From Campanula takesimana (taxonomy: Eukaryota; Streptophyta; Magnoliopsida; Asterales; Campanulaceae), in contig JAOWBW010001801.1 in NCBI GenBank assembly GCA_026119855.1, forward strand, positions 1-64,000: DNA of 64,000 bases, written 5' to 3'. This document shows positions 1 through 12,692 of this stretch, in pieces; position 1 is the first letter of the stretch; every line of letters starts with the position of its first letter. Made by a program: the position numbers and the translations under genes. The notes under the pieces were generated by a model. The model was not told where the DNA came from. It did not search any database and saw nothing but the letters and a program-made list of their open reading frames with translations.

Positions 1-1022
1 CTTCTCATCCATTTCATCAAAATCAACTTGAGTAGAACTTGAGGATTGTGATCCTACACTCTGAGCATAAGAACTTTGAGGAGGAGTGTAGGATTGATGA
101 GACTGCTGATAAGATTGATAAGATTGAGGATATGGTTGATGTGATTGAGGATAGGATTGTTGAGACTGCTGGTAATATTCAGAAGGTGCGGTTTGAGAAT
201 TATATCTAGGAACATTTTGGTCAGGAGGAGCGGTTGCAAGTGGAGGTGAGGAGCGGTTTGATGATGGTCTGGATTGTAGACAGGAGATGAGGTATTGTTG
301 AATGCAGCTAGAGAGAGGGTCTTAAATCTGCTTTCAGTTTCATGGACCTCTTCAAGCTTAAATTAAAAAACCTTCAGCATGGCATACAAGTGTCGAAGAT
401 CAAGAGCTTCCAAGTCCTTGTTGTCTTCAATGTTAGTAGTGTTGATCAGCCATTTGCTACCAAGTGCTTGCATGAATCTCATGTTCAAATCTATATTAGA
501 ATAGACATATCCAAGAGAAAAACAAACGTTAACAATATCAATAAACCTCTCATAGCATTGTCTAAGAGATTCCTTAGGATCTTTAACAAAATAGTCAAAG
601 AGTCTTCTCTGTTGATAGAGGCGGTTCTTCTTGGTATCTGAATCTCCTTCCAGAAAGTCAACTATAGCATCCCAGGTAGCCTTTGCGGTTTTGCAGTGAA
701 GCACCTTAGAATGAGTCCTCAGGTCAATAGCTGACACTAGCATGGACATAGCTCTTCCATCAAAATCCACATTGATGCGGTCTGCATCAGTCCATTCACT
801 TTCTAATTTCTTAACTTCAGCTTCTTCTCCTGCGGTTCCTGCACGTGGATTAGCTTTCATAGGAACATATGGTCCATCAGTAACCGCGGTCCACAGTCTA
901 CGATCACATGAAATCATGTGTTTCATCATCCTATCTTTCCAAAAATAAAAACTATCTTCATCCAGAATCGGTAAGTGATTCGAATTGGATGTTTGCATCA
1001 TATGGGTGTTTGTGTTTGCCAT
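1..1022 (-). pseudogene. gag of Copia element A (Sirevirus-like), interrupted
   Basis: Nucleocapsid polyprotein of a Ty1/Copia retrotransposon; gag builds the cytoplasmic particle around element RNA. The start is taken as the ATG at 1022 because residues from there match the Copia gag (UBN2-type) layout: an N-terminal FYFWKDRMM segment, a TWDAIVDFLEGD stretch near residue 120, then ESLRQCYERFIDIVN. An in-frame TAA at 363-365 interrupts it after about 219 codons. The same frame stays open beyond this to about 240, after which a Q/S/P/Y-rich tail of QSYQQ-type repeats continues in another frame to the window edge, so at least one frameshift is present. The primer-binding site and 5' LTR lie directly upstream. 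The gene runs off the left edge, so pol is not seen. Confidence 0.85.
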
Positions 1023-1072
1023 TGGATCAACACCCAAGCGGTTAAGCTTGTAAAAACAAGTTTGGTGGATAA

Positions 1073-1084
1073 GCTCTAATACCA
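1073..1084 (-). other. primer-binding site of element A
   Basis: On the minus strand this reads TGGTATTAGAGC, one mismatch from the TGGTATCAGAGC that pairs with the 3' end of initiator methionine tRNA in plant Copia elements. It lies two bases inside the LTR end. Confidence 0.85.
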
Positions 1085-1086
1085 CT

Positions 1087-2547
1087 TGTTGGTCCAGAGG
1101 GCAACAAGGGTATAGAACCGCTAGAGGGGGGGGGGTGAATAGCGGTCTGAAACTTTTTCGAAAATACCCTTAAAATCAACCGAGTACTTATCAGTTTGGC
1201 CAACTGCGGTTTAAGGCACAAGAACCGAACTGATAAAATGCACAACGGAGTTTGCGGTTTAGCCAAATAGGTTAGTTAAAGAGTTGGGAAGTTTGACTCG
1301 GGTTGAGAAAACACTATGATGCAACAGAATAGTTAACCTTAAAGTTTAAAGGAAAACACAATCATCTTTCAAGTCATTTCGTGTATGGAAGCAAGTTCAA
1401 GACCACAAACAAGAAAGATAAATATCAAGACAGAAAATAAAGATCAAACACACAAATTGAAGAGGTTCGTTCTTAAATGAACTACGTCCTCTACCTAGAT
1501 GGTTAGTCTAGGATTTTCTAATAGCTATAAGACTTGTATTAATTTAGAGGAGGTTTTACAAGATGAATCTAAACTCTAAACAATAAGTCTAACCTAAGCT
1601 ATAATAACAACCGGTGTTTTCGAAGTATATAATCTATATGATCATATAAATCGGGTGTGTGTGTGTAAAGAAATCAAATGCTTTAAGTATCTAAATGATG
1701 GTTGAGCAAATAGAATTCTTTCGGTGTATAGGCTAAGTATGAATGGTTGTTAGGCTTGAAGCTTTGATGAAGAGCTGGGTTTGCAATGGAGATGGTTTGA
1801 AGATATGAATATCTGGGTTTAAATCTTCAAAGCAAACTTGAATACTTGGGAATGAATCTCTTGAAGCTCAGCAACCATCATTGTTGAATAATGAAGGCTA
1901 TTTATAGGCAGAGCACCCTTGTGACCATTGGGTAAGGATTTGAATCAAATCTGAAGGGTACAGTGCTGTCGAAATCCCATTGGTTGAGCTGTCATTTTCG
2001 TCCTTGGTTTTGTCTTGTAGTCCTAGGTAGTTGTTGCACCACTACCTGACAATTGTCCTTTGTTGCAGAAAGGACTAACGGTAAACAATTCAAACTGATG
2101 GACAAACCGACATTCCTTGCAGAAACTCCAAGTTAACTTAGAGTTATTTTGACATGACATAACAACATCTTTATACGGTCAAAAAGGGAATGTTTGTCTA
2201 AGGAATAAATGACATCTCTTTAATTCTTCAATAACTGCTCTGCGGTTTCACCAAGCATAGGGGCGGTTTGAAGAATGATCTTGATTGTGCGGTTTCATCA
2301 AACATGCAAACTGCAGTTTGATGAAACTGAAGAGCTCCATGCTGGCGGTCTCAAGATGACGGCTAGAAGCACTAAACCGCTAATGATACAAACCGAACTA
2401 TACTCAGCCTAGAAAACGAAAAATCTAGAAATGGACTTATCTAAAAATTGAAGTAGAACTTCATTACATGCGGTCCTAAAGTCCATAAAAGACACGTAGA
2501 ATGGATCAATCAAATTAAGGTGGGTGTACTAACAATGAATCCTAACA
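1087..2547 (-). repeat. 5' LTR of element A
   Basis: The minus strand begins TGTTAGGATTC at 2547 and ends GGACCAACA at 1087, giving a TG...CA LTR of 1461 bp. Its end resembles that of element B (a C-tract, then CTCTAGC, then ACCAACA), and parts of U3 align with B's 3' LTR, so A and B are sister Sirevirus-like families. The right boundary is exact because B's LTR sequence resumes at 2548. A GCGGTTT/GCGGTC motif recurs in U3 (about 2242, 2263, 2289, 2345, 2470) and near the other end. A short TG microsatellite lies near 1650. Confidence 0.85.
1899..1906 (-). promoter_or_regulatory. TATA box of element A LTR
   Basis: TATAAATA on the minus strand, about 640 bases downstream of the LTR start. The cluster of GCGGTT motifs lies upstream of it in U3. 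Confidence 0.7.
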
Positions 2548-2788
2548 CAACCACTTTGAGCCAAAATACTTAGAGTGTGTGTGCGCCCCTTTATCACACT
2601 TTGCGCCTATTTTCATTACTAAATTCCGCTGTGCATTTCACTCACTCACTTAGGCGCATTTCATAACGCTTACTTGATAAAGTGCGCATTTGAAATTGAG
2701 TTTTTCAAGGGTACAAAAAGAATTTTAAAACAACTATTCACCCCCCCTCTAGCTATTTTTCATACCCTTGTTGCCCTTGGGACCAACA
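2548..2788 (+). repeat. 5' LTR remnant of element B
   Basis: Matches 14438-14679 of the 3' LTR almost base for base, from CAACCACTTTGAGCC to ACCAACA. The upstream part of this LTR should lie beyond element A, outside the window. Confidence 0.9.
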
Positions 2789-2790
2789 AG

Positions 2791-2802
2791 TGGTATCAGA
2801 GC
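2791..2802 (+). other. primer-binding site of element B
   Basis: TGGTATCAGAGC, complementary to the 3' end of initiator methionine tRNA, two bases after the LTR end. Confidence 0.9.
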
Positions 2803-2861
2803 AAACACCTTCATAAAACATTTTTCGTTTTTCAAGCTTAACAGCTTGGGTGCCGATTCTA

Positions 2862-5284
2862 ATGGCAAACTCAAAACCTATGGCAACTGCAAACTACACT
2901 CACGTTCCGGTCTTTGATGAAGATCATTTTGATGTGTGGAAATTCAGCATATTGACTCATCTCAACTCAATCGATGAAGGCTCCATGACACCGTCGTTTA
3001 TGGACCTTACATTCCGATGAAGGCGAATCCAAATCCACGCACAAATGCTGTTCAACCAACCGTCAAGAAACCAAGGGAAGAATGGACTGAGGAAGAAATT
3101 AGAAGAGTTGCAAATGATGGCAAAGCAAGAAACATTCTTCTAAGCACTCTAAGCACGGCTATGAAACAACAAGTCATGCATTGTGCTACTGCAAATGAGC
3201 TATGGGATGCTATTGAAGAGCATATAGAAGGAGACACGGTTTGCAAGGAGAACAAGAAATTCGAAGTACAAAAGAGATTCAACAATTTCTCTCAACTCCC
3301 CGGTGAAAACTTGAGGCAAACTTATGAACGCTACTGTGAAATTATCAATCTATGTATTTCACTTGGCATGAAGTTTACCAACAAAGATTTGAATGTAAAT
3401 TTTCTACAAGCTTTTGGATCAAGATACTTACATAAATCTAGCGCTCTTGAAGATGCTGGAACTTTAGATGTATGGACATTAAGGAACCTTTATGCAAATC
3501 TCAAAGTTTACGAACTCAAACTTCAGCGAATTAGCGAAACTGAAGGAAAATCAAAATCTATGGCTATGGTGGCGCAGAGAGAAGCTGCGCCTGCACCTGC
3601 GCCTGCTCCTGCGCCTACTCATGATTAGAAAAGTTCCGATCCCAAAATTTCCACTTCTGAGCTATTAGACATGGATGATGAAGACTTCGCTTTATTTGTG
3701 AAGAAATTTCAAAAGTTCAGAAAATTCTCAAGACCCGGCTCAACCAACAAATTTCAAGGATCTACCAGCAAATCTCCTCAAAAGTTTTCAAGGAGCAGTG
3801 ATTCAAAAGGAAAGAAGATCTTGTTTGTTTTAATTGCAGGAAACTCGGACATTTTGCATCAAGCTGCCCGATCCCCAAATTTGAATATATGCAGAAGAAG
3901 AGCAGCCATACTCCCAAATTCACTCCAAGTTCACTCGTCACAAGGGAATGGTTGCTGAAGAAGAAGCACCAGCAAATGAGCACAACACTTGGATTGAAAC
4001 AGACTCCGATGAGAGCGATGAATATTCCGATGATGGACTCGTTTGTTTGATGGCAAATGATGATGAAGTTGATGTTTATGATTCTGATGATGACTTCTCC
4101 AAGGATGTTCCCGATATGAATGCCTTGAATAAACCTATCAAGAAATCTGCAAGTTTTCAAGAAGTGAAAAAGAAGAAAGGACCAACCATCAGCGAGCTCG
4201 TTGAACAAGGATTTCTCACTCCGGCTCAAAACGATGGTGGATTGTTATTCTCACGATGTGATCTTGGAGCAAGGAACAATTGAGAAAAGGAGCATACATT
4301 AGACCTCAAGTTGAACCAACTGCTCCAATCTCCAAAATCAATGATGATGAAGTGATTGCTGAACAAGAAAAATTGTTCAAGAAGGCTGAAAAGGTAATCA
4401 CTAGATTTGATAGTATGAAGGAAGCTTTAGCACTATCATGTGATGAAATTTCCCAGCTTAAGACCGAGAAATCTCTACTTAAATCTGAACTCACCCTCCT
4501 TAAGGAGCAGATAAAGAGCATGACTCCTCTTACTGTTAAAAACACTTTTCTAACAGAACATAACTCACTTCTTAAAGTTCAAAACGATGAATTGGTTGCT
4601 CAAATTACTGATCTTAAAAAGATTACAAATGAGTGGTCCAATTCTCGTGTCACTATGGAGAATATATTTGAGTCCCAAAAAGTCAGTGGTGATAAAAGTG
4701 GCTTGGGATTCTCATCAACTAGTGACAACTTTAAATGTGATGTCTGTGCTGAAAGAGATAGTGAATTTACCAACCAGCAAACTTTTGAAATTCCCAAGGA
4801 AAAACATTCTAATTCAATGGGTAAAGGACAGGAAAAAGTCAAGAGACAAACATTCCATTATGTATACCCAACGAAGCAATTCGGGAAAGCTAATGGGAAA
4901 GATATAGCTACAGATGAACCATCTCCTAGCAAAATCATTCTAGAAAATAGGCGCGCTCCTTCTCCGAGTGCTCATTATGCGCCTAAGAGCCACGCGCCTC
5001 ATCGCCGTGCGCCTCCTAGCCCTATGCGCCCTCTGAGAAAAAGCGCTCCAAAATTTCAAAAGAAAGATTTTGTTAAGGCTAGTTCATCTGACCCAAAGAA
5101 GAATGCCATCCCCAAGAAAAGTAAAGAGTTTGTGAAAACTCACGTGATTGGTGGCTTTCATCATTGTTCCATTTGTGATTGTTCAGGACACAAGGCCGTG
5201 GAATGCCTTTTGCGATTCACTCCCAATGCCAAAGGACGTAAAAATCCTAAGGTCAAGCAAGAGTGGGTTGTCAAAAGTTGCTAA
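2862..5284 (+). pseudogene. gag region of element B, frameshifted
   Basis: Copia-type gag. It starts at ATG 2862 (MANSKPMATANY), shifts frame near 2980, and continues to 3628 with the UBN2-type core (ELWDAIEEHIEGD, LRQTYERYCEII). An A-P repeat and an early stop follow. A CX2CX4HX4C zinc knuckle (C-F-N-C ... H ... C) is visible at about 3823-3866, but in a different frame from its flanks. An acidic linker (3948-4283) and a lysine-rich coiled-coil segment (4280-5284) follow, the latter with a second Cys/His cluster near 5165-5205 (CSICDCSGHKAVEC). Four or more frame changes mean no intact polyprotein is made. Alanine-proline runs here are written with the element's GCGCCT motif. Confidence 0.85.
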
Positions 5285-5321
5285 CCCTAGGACCCAAAAG
5301 GAATAAAGGGGACCTGCTTAA

Positions 5322-8300
5322 ATGTCTATATTTCAGGTTCTTTGTTTCATGGCTGGATCTTCAAAAGCTAGAAATTATGAATGGATTCTCGATAGTGGGT
5401 GTTCAAGACACATGACTGGAGATGAATCCTTATTAGAAGATGTTCATGAAGAAAGAGGTCCCTCCGTAACATTTGGCGATAATAACAAAGGTCAAGTTGT
5501 AGCATATGGAAAGCTCAAGAAAGACAAAGTGTGCATTGAAAGAGTCTCACTCGTCGAAGGGCTCAAGCACAACTTATTATCCATATCTCAATTCTGCGAC
5601 AAAGGATTAGAATGTCATTTCACTTCAACGCAATGTCTTATCAAGAATGGCAAAACTGGAGCTATCTTACTCACGGGATATCGTAAGACAAATATTTATA
5701 TTATTAATTTCCATAGTATAAACTCTAGTACTAATCTTTGTTTTGTAGCAAAAAGTGTGAACGAAAATAGTTGGCTGTGGCACAACCGCTTATGTCACTT
5801 GAACTTCAAGTATCTATCTAAACTCAGCAGGAATAATCTTGTCAAAGGACTTCCCAAGGTTGCTGATCATCATGACAAAAAGTGCGCCGCATGTCAACTT
5901 GGCAAACAACCGAAGCAGTCATTTTCAAGCAAGTCTAATCCTTCAACTACAAGATGTTTGCAACTGCTTCACATTGATCTATTTGGACCAGTTTCCACTG
6001 CAAGTATTAGAAGAAACAAGTATACTCTAGTTGTGGTGGATGATTATTCAAGATATACATGGGTGGAGATGATGATTACAAAAGATGATTGTTATGATAT
6101 TCTCACTACCTTATTTCGACTGCTCCAAACCCAAAAAGAAGATGACATCGTTAGTGTTCGATCCGACAATGGAACAGAATTCAAGAACAACGGTGTTACT
6201 CGATATTGTGAAGATCATGGGATAGATCACAACTTTTCAACCGCCGGAGTCCCTAAAAAAATGGCGTTGTTGAACGAAAGAATAGGACGTTGATTGAAGC
6301 GGGAAAGACGATGATAGCTGAAGCTAAATTGCCCAAGTACTTTTGGGAAGAAGCTATCAACACTGCATGTTTTACTCAAAATCATTCCCTCATCAACAAA
6401 CTTCACAACAAGACTCCGTATGAACTTTGGCGTGGTAGAACTCCCAACATTGCATTCTTCAAGATCTTTGGTTGCAAATGTTATATCCTCTACAACGGAA
6501 ACGAACATAGAGGTAAATTCGATGCCAAAGCTGACGAAGGTATTTTTGTTGGGTATGCCAAACACTCTAAAGCTTTTCGTGTTTTTAATAGAACTACATT
6601 AGTGATAGTTGAATCTGTACATATTACATTTGATGAACATTCTCTCCTTGAGCCACATTTGGCTCCAAATATTGCTGATGATTCTATTGAGCTAAATGAT
6701 ACAGGTGCTCCTATTTATGTTGCGCCCACTCAAGATCAGAATCTATCAACACAAGGAAATCCATCTAGATCAAATGCGCCTAATTCAATGTATAATGCGC
6801 CTGGTGAATCCTCTATTGCGCCTCACTCAAATGATGTGCCTCATGATTCCTCTCACGCGCCTATTTCTACTGCTGCATCTGGTGTAAACCCTAATTTCAA
6901 TTCTGAGCCAGTTCAACCCCCAAATTTCAATGACTTTGAATCTGGTGAAGATGTACCAATTAAAGACCTTCAAGTTTCTACAACTCAACCTAACTTACCT
7001 CCTGAAATTCGTGAAGTTAGAGGTCACCCAATTGCTAATATCATCGGTGATCTACAAGTTGGTGTTCGTACAAGGAGAGCTACAAACTTTGATGCTCACA
7101 CTGATTTTATCTCTCAAATTGAACCGAAGAAGGCTGCTGAAGCGCTCCAAGATCCTAATTGGGTTGTTGCAATGCAAGAAGAATTCAATCAATTTGAACG
7201 ATGTAAAGTTTGGACTCTAGTTCCAAGACCAAATGATCATGGAGTGATTGGTACGAAATGGGTGTTCAGGAACAAGATGGATGAGAATGGAATCATCACG
7301 AGAAACAAAGCAAGATTGGTTGCACAAGGCTATAGGCAAGAAGAAGGAATTGACTACGATGAAACTTTTGCGCCCGTAGCAAGACTTGAAGCTATCAGAT
7401 TATATCTAGCTTACGCCGCTCACAAGAACTTCAAGTTATATCAAATGGATGTGAAGAGCGCGTTTCTAAATGGTGAACTTCAAGAACAAGTCTATGTTGC
7501 TAAACCACCTGGGTTTGAAGATTCACAATTTCCAAATCATGTATACAAACTCCAGAAAGCTTTGTATGGACTCAAACAAGCACCAAGAGCATGGTATGAT
7601 ACACTATCAAAGTTTCTCATCGAAAAAGGCTTCACTCGCGGTAAAATCGATACAACTCTTTTCATTGCCAAACATAATGGTCATAAATTACTTGTTCAAA
7701 TTTATGTTGATGATATTATATTTGGTTCTACTAATGAATTGTTGTGCAAGCGCTTTGAGAAACTAATGAAGAGCAAGTTTGAAATGAGCATGATGGGAGA
7801 ACTCACATTCTTCCTCGGGCTTCAAATCAAGCAAATGAGTGAAGGCATTTTTATCAATCAAGCCAAATACACAAAGGACTTAATCAAGAAGTTTGGACTT
7901 GAGAACGCTAAAGCATACGATACTCCAATGGCCACCGGCAACAAACTCGACAAAGATTTGAAAGGTAAACGTGTTGATCAAACGCTCTATCGAGGTATGA
8001 TTGGCTCACTCCTTTATCTTACTGCTAGTAGGCCTGATATTATGTTTAGTGTTTGTGTTTGTGCTCGTTATCAATCCGACCCTAGAGAAGCACACTTAAT
8101 TGCTGTGAAACGTATTATAAGATATCTCTCTGGCACTGTTAACCTTGGACTTTGGTACACCAAAGATTCGAACTTTAAACTTGTAGGTTATTCAGATGCG
8201 GATTATGCAGCGTGCACAATTGATAGGAAAAGCACTAGTGGCACTTGTCATTTCCTCGGATATCGACTTGTGTCATGGGCAAGTAAGAAACAAGCTTCTG

Positions 8301-8647
8301 TATCTGTCTCAACAACCGAAGCCGAATATATCGCTGCGGGAAGTTGTTGCTGTCAAATACTTTGGATGAAGCAGCAATTGGTGGACTATGATATCATCGA
8401 AGAAAATTGTCCCATCTACTGCGACAATACATCAACAATTGCGGTCTCTGAAAATCCTGTCATGCACTCCAAGACCAAGCACATCGACATCAAATATCAC
8501 TTCCTCAAAGACCACGTGGAGAAAGGGAATATACATTTGGAACACGTGGGAACCGACTATCAAATCGCCGACATTCTAACGAAAGCACTCGACGCGAAAC
8601 GGTTCATGTTTTTGAGAGGTGAAATGGGTATGCTTGAACTCAACTAA
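5322..8647 (+). pseudogene. pol of element B: protease, integrase, reverse transcriptase, RNase H
   Basis: Copia pol domains in order. The protease shows WILDSGCSRHM with the D-S-G active site. The integrase zinc region has H...H and CAACQLG; the integrase core has HIDLFGP and SDNGTEF. Its catalytic Glu region falls at a frameshift near 6280, so 5322-6293 and 6290-8647 are in different frames. The RT shows YDETFAPVARL, YQMDVKSAFLNG and the YVDD active site. RNase H shows YSDADYAACTIDRKS, TTEAEYIAAG and HIDIKYHFLKDHVEKG. The second half (785 codons) is one open frame and could be structurally complete. Copia order (integrase before RT) is clear. Confidence 0.92.
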
Positions 8648-9413
8648 ATTCAATATAGTTTTGTCAATACTAATGATTTTATGTTTTGTTGAGTTATGAG
8701 TATATTAGGTACAAATGTTAAATCAATTTTTCAAAGTTTCAAGGAAACTATGCGCCATCTGTGCGCCTTACTATCTGCGCGCCTATCAATCCATGCGCGC
8801 CTAGCATCCAATGCGCTTCAAACATTTATGCGCCCTCAAACCATCTTTGCGCGCCTTGATGAGTAAATGCACCTTGACAAGTAATGCGCCCCTTCATGCG
8901 CGCATTAACTATTGCGGCTCAATCAATTCTCAAAATTTAATTTCAATGATTGAACGTATTAAATATACAAGTACCAGGTATGTTTACTCTGTTCATTTAT
9001 TATAGGAATCTATGTCTTTTGACATTCCATTAATTGCTCAAGGGTACTTGTGCAATTAAATTTTTCCCTCGTTTTACGTTTTTCGAAAAATTTATTTTCT
9101 GGGGATATATTTCTTGCACCCCAAACTTACACCAAAATAAATGTGTTTGGTGTGTGTGCAAAAATTAGTCAAAATTGCTCATACACTTAAAAGGGAAAGT
9201 GGAGCAGTTTTTCAAAAGCCAAGATGTCACATCAGTCGTACTTTGTGTCATTCAGCATTTAATGCACTTCAAATCTCAAAATCCCTCATAAATGCGCCAG
9301 TCATGATTAGCCGCCTTTTTCAAATCCCTCATTAATGCCATCCTTTCAACTTCCCATCTTTTTAAATCTTTGACCCATTTTTTCCTTATCAGTGCAAATT
9401 TTTTAACCTAACC
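8648..9413 (+). other. non-coding region between pol and env-like gene, motif-rich
   Basis: No convincing coding sequence. It carries many copies of TGCGCC/GCGCGCC (about 8752-8920 and near 9294), the same motif as in U3 of this element. It ends at the TATA box of the env-like gene, so it may act as that gene's promoter region. Confidence 0.6.
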
Positions 9414-9420
9414 TATAAAT
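9414..9420 (+). promoter_or_regulatory. internal TATA box before env-like gene of B
   Basis: TATAAAT about 130 bases before ATG 9548, followed by a long CT-rich stretch (about 9440-9510) of the kind seen in plant 5' leaders (Y patch). It suggests a polymerase II promoter separate from the LTR. Confidence 0.6.
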
Positions 9421-9547
9421 ACTCATCATCACCTACCTCTCTCCTCACCAACTCTATCTCTCTATCTCTCTCTCGTCTCTCTCTCCCCGTCTCTCTCTCT
9501 CTCTATCTTCATTTTCTTCTCCATTTTCGATATATATTTATAAGTTT

Positions 9548-12500
9548 ATGGGTCCTAAGAAAGCCTCATCATCTACACAAGACGAAATGGTATGAATTCT
9601 AAACCCTTAACTCTTTAATTTTCTGAATTTTTCTCTTTTTCGTCATTTTTTTGTTCCTCGTTATTTTTCAAACCCGGATTCGTTTATCCTTGATTTTTCT
9701 TGTTTCGATGATCCGTTTTCTATATCGTTTGTTGGGTTGTGTTCTATTCATGATTTCGAATCTGTAGTATCCAATATTTCAACGATCAATGCTTTCTTTG
9801 TTACAAATCTGAATTTTTGGTTTCAAAACTTTTCAAATTTTTCGGTTCTTCCTTTGTTCATTATGCTTTCATTATTGATTTGTTCATTTTTTTGTTTACA
9901 TATTTAGATTCCCTGTTATCATGCGGTCATTTTGATATATTATTTGTCTTTTTTGGTGAAGTTTCATGATTTTCGTGTTCTTGGTGTTCTTCGAGCATTC
10001 AAGGGTCGTTCTTCTTGTTCTTCGTCATTCTTGCATGTTTTGGTCTCTAAAAATTTTCTATCTTGTTTTCGAAAATTTGTACTTTTTGATTTTCATTTCT
10101 TTCATTTGAGTGCTTGTTATTTTGTTTTTGCTAAAGTCAAAATTTTCACGATATGCGCCTATATATTTCTTTATGCGCCTACTTTTTATGCGCCTGAATG
10201 CTTTCTGCGCCTCTACTTGTGTATGCGCTTAAATCATTCTGCGTCTAAAACCTTATGCGCCTAACTTCGTACTTAGTCAAATTTCGTTGTTTTAAATTTT
10301 TCCTTAGTATTCACATAGAACCATAATATGCGCCTTGTAACTCTATGCGCCTTTAATATTTTGTGCGCCTGATTCAATTATGCGCCTATCTATTCTTTAT
10401 GCGCCTATGTTACTTTGATCATTTTATGTTTCTATGCGCCTATGTCACTTCTAACATCAATCATCTTGTTTTTCAGGACCTTGTAAATTTCAAATTAGAA
10501 GAAACTCTTGATTTGTTAGAGTTATCTGGTGAAGTAATTGGGCGAGAAATCATAGAGACTTTGCGCGTTGCTGGTCTGCTCCCTTTATTCACCATGGATC
10601 AATCTTTCTATTCTGTGCTCCTCGTGGATGAGCTCTTTTCACTGCTATTCTAGTGGAAATTGATGTTAATGGACGCACTCACTACAGGATTGAGGCTCGC
10701 GTTCAAAATTTTGACGTCCATATCTCCTCTTCTGTAATTCGTCACTTACTCGGTTTTCCATCTACGGGTGAATATCGCATTATTGGGTGTCCGATGACTT
10801 ACTCTATTGATGATCAGAACAGGATGGCTGCTTCACTTCTGAATATTCCCACACTTCAAAATAATATCAAAAACACTGAAATTCGAGATGGTGGAGAACT
10901 CTTGACTCACATCGCGCACTTGGTGGGAACTTCAATTGTTTTCAAAACCGGGAACGTGAACCGATTCACGGTGGAACAATGGGAATACACAGCTGCCATC
11001 ATGGCCAAGGAGAAGCTTCACTGGCCTCACATTTTATTCAAGACATTGCGTGAGCAGATTGATAAGTTTGTGAAGAACAAGAGTGATGGAAAGACCAGAT
11101 TTCGCTCACACTGCCTTCTTCTCACAAAACTTTTTCTAACTTATCTTGAGTTAGTTAAATTTTTGAATGAGAATCCTGAATATAAAATCAATGATGTTCC
11201 AACTTTTGGAAAAGCGAACTTGGACCTCAAAAAGCGCAGAAAGAAGCCTACAAAGCGCACCAAGGGAATTCAAATCAAATCTATTGAAGGCTTAGTTGAT
11301 GAAGACACAGAATCAGACGATGCGCCAGTTCTTAAAGGCGCACCATTAAAGAAGAGCGCAGTGACAGCAAGCGCAAGACAAAGCGCTGATCCCTTGCCAG
11401 GTGCAGAGAAAATCAAAGGAAAACGGGTGGTTGATGACCCTCCTCGTGCGCCTATCAAATGTACCAGACTTGAAACTGATGAAGAGCGTGATCTAAGGCT
11501 AGCGCAGGAAGCCAGCAGACTTGAAGCTCAAAGAAAAAGAGATGAAGATTTTCAAGCCAAACAAGCTGCTGAGTCAGAGAAGCTAGAGCGCATGAAAGGC
11601 GCTGGATCAAGTGCTGATATTGAGAAAGGGTCTTCTGTTCCCGCGCCTACCCAGCGCACGCCTACTCAACGCGCCCCCACTCCCCGTGCGCCTCTGTTCA
11701 AATTTCAACAGACCAAAGTGTCAAGGGTACAACTCCTTTCTGATTTTTTTGGCGATGATGTTTCAGACATAGAGGAACCAGTTCAGGGGGAGCAAGAGAC
11801 CATCCCTGAGCGCTCTCCTTCTCTAGTTGCGCCTCCACCTCCTTCTGGACCAGATCAAATCATAACGGAAACAGTTGTTGTTGAAACTGTTGATGTTGAA
11901 ACTGAAGATGAATTTGAGTCTCCTACTCATTGACCTCCTCATGCGCCTCCATCTCCTATTGCGCCCCTTCAAGCTGATGCGCCCCTGTCTACCCCTGCGC
12001 CTCCTCCATCTGCTCCCGATTTGAGCGAGGTACTTTCCATTCTTCATTCTTTGCAGCAAGGGCAAGCAAATTTAGAGCAAGGACAGACTCAAATAAAGTC
12101 TCAATTTGAGCTTCTTACTTCCTTACTCACTGATCTATCTGAAGAGATCGCTGCCATTAAGGGGGAGATGAATTCTCTTAAGGACAAACTTTCTACTCCT
12201 TCTCCTCCTCCGGCGCAGACTCAGGTTCAACCTCATACTGATCAGGCGCAAACCACCTCTTCTGCGCCTACTTTCATACCTCAGTCTACTGCGTCTCAAT
12301 CCAACATGAACGTGTTAGTATCAAAGTTGGATGTGTTGAAAGAATTGGTTGTTACTCACTTCACTGCTGCTCACTCGAGCTCTGACAGACGCGCCGAACA
12401 TATTTCTTCTGACATTATCACGGCTCAAAATGCCATTGAAGCTCACATTCAAATCTTGGAAGAAAATATTTCTCAGCAGCAGCAAATCACTAAGCGCTCC

Positions 12501-12692
12501 ATTGATGAATACCAAAACATCAATGTGAATCACTTAAGTTACATCAGAGACGGTATCACTGCCACTCACTCCAGTGTCACTGACACTCAGGTCTTAGCGA
12601 ACCGTAGTCATCAGCTCGCTAAACAGATTCAGCGCTCTGTTTCAGAGATCGTTGAAGGATTGAAGGAAGATGATGCGCCTCCCAACCCTTAG
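9548..12692 (+). pseudogene. env-like gene of element B, two exons
   Basis: Extra gene downstream of pol, at the position of the env-like ORF of Sireviruses; the role of such products is unproven. Exon 1 is 9548-9589 (14 codons from MGPKKASSS). The intron is 9590-10476 (GT...TTTTTCAG). Exon 2 starts in phase at 10477 (DLVNFKLEETLDLLEL). A 1-base frame change near 10640 and a TGA at 11931-11933 break exon 2. The N-terminal part (ARVQNFDVHISSSVIRHLLG) resembles the plant retroelement domain often listed as putative plant transposon protein. The middle is basic, then rich in charged residues and A-P. The end (12021-12692) looks like coiled coil with Q/S-rich linkers. I see no obvious transmembrane segment. 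No protein function can be assigned from sequence alone. Confidence 0.7.
9590..10476 (+). other. intron of the env-like gene
   Basis: Donor ATG|GTATGA, T-rich body, acceptor TTGTTTTTCAG|GAC. It joins two in-phase reading frames (both phase 0). The body is AT-rich but contains about ten TGCGCC motifs between 10150 and 10440. Confidence 0.7.

Noticed and set aside
742..948. Plus-strand ORFs opposite gag of A and similar opposite-strand ORFs over pol genes
   Set aside because: Shadows of the coding strand without recognisable domains.
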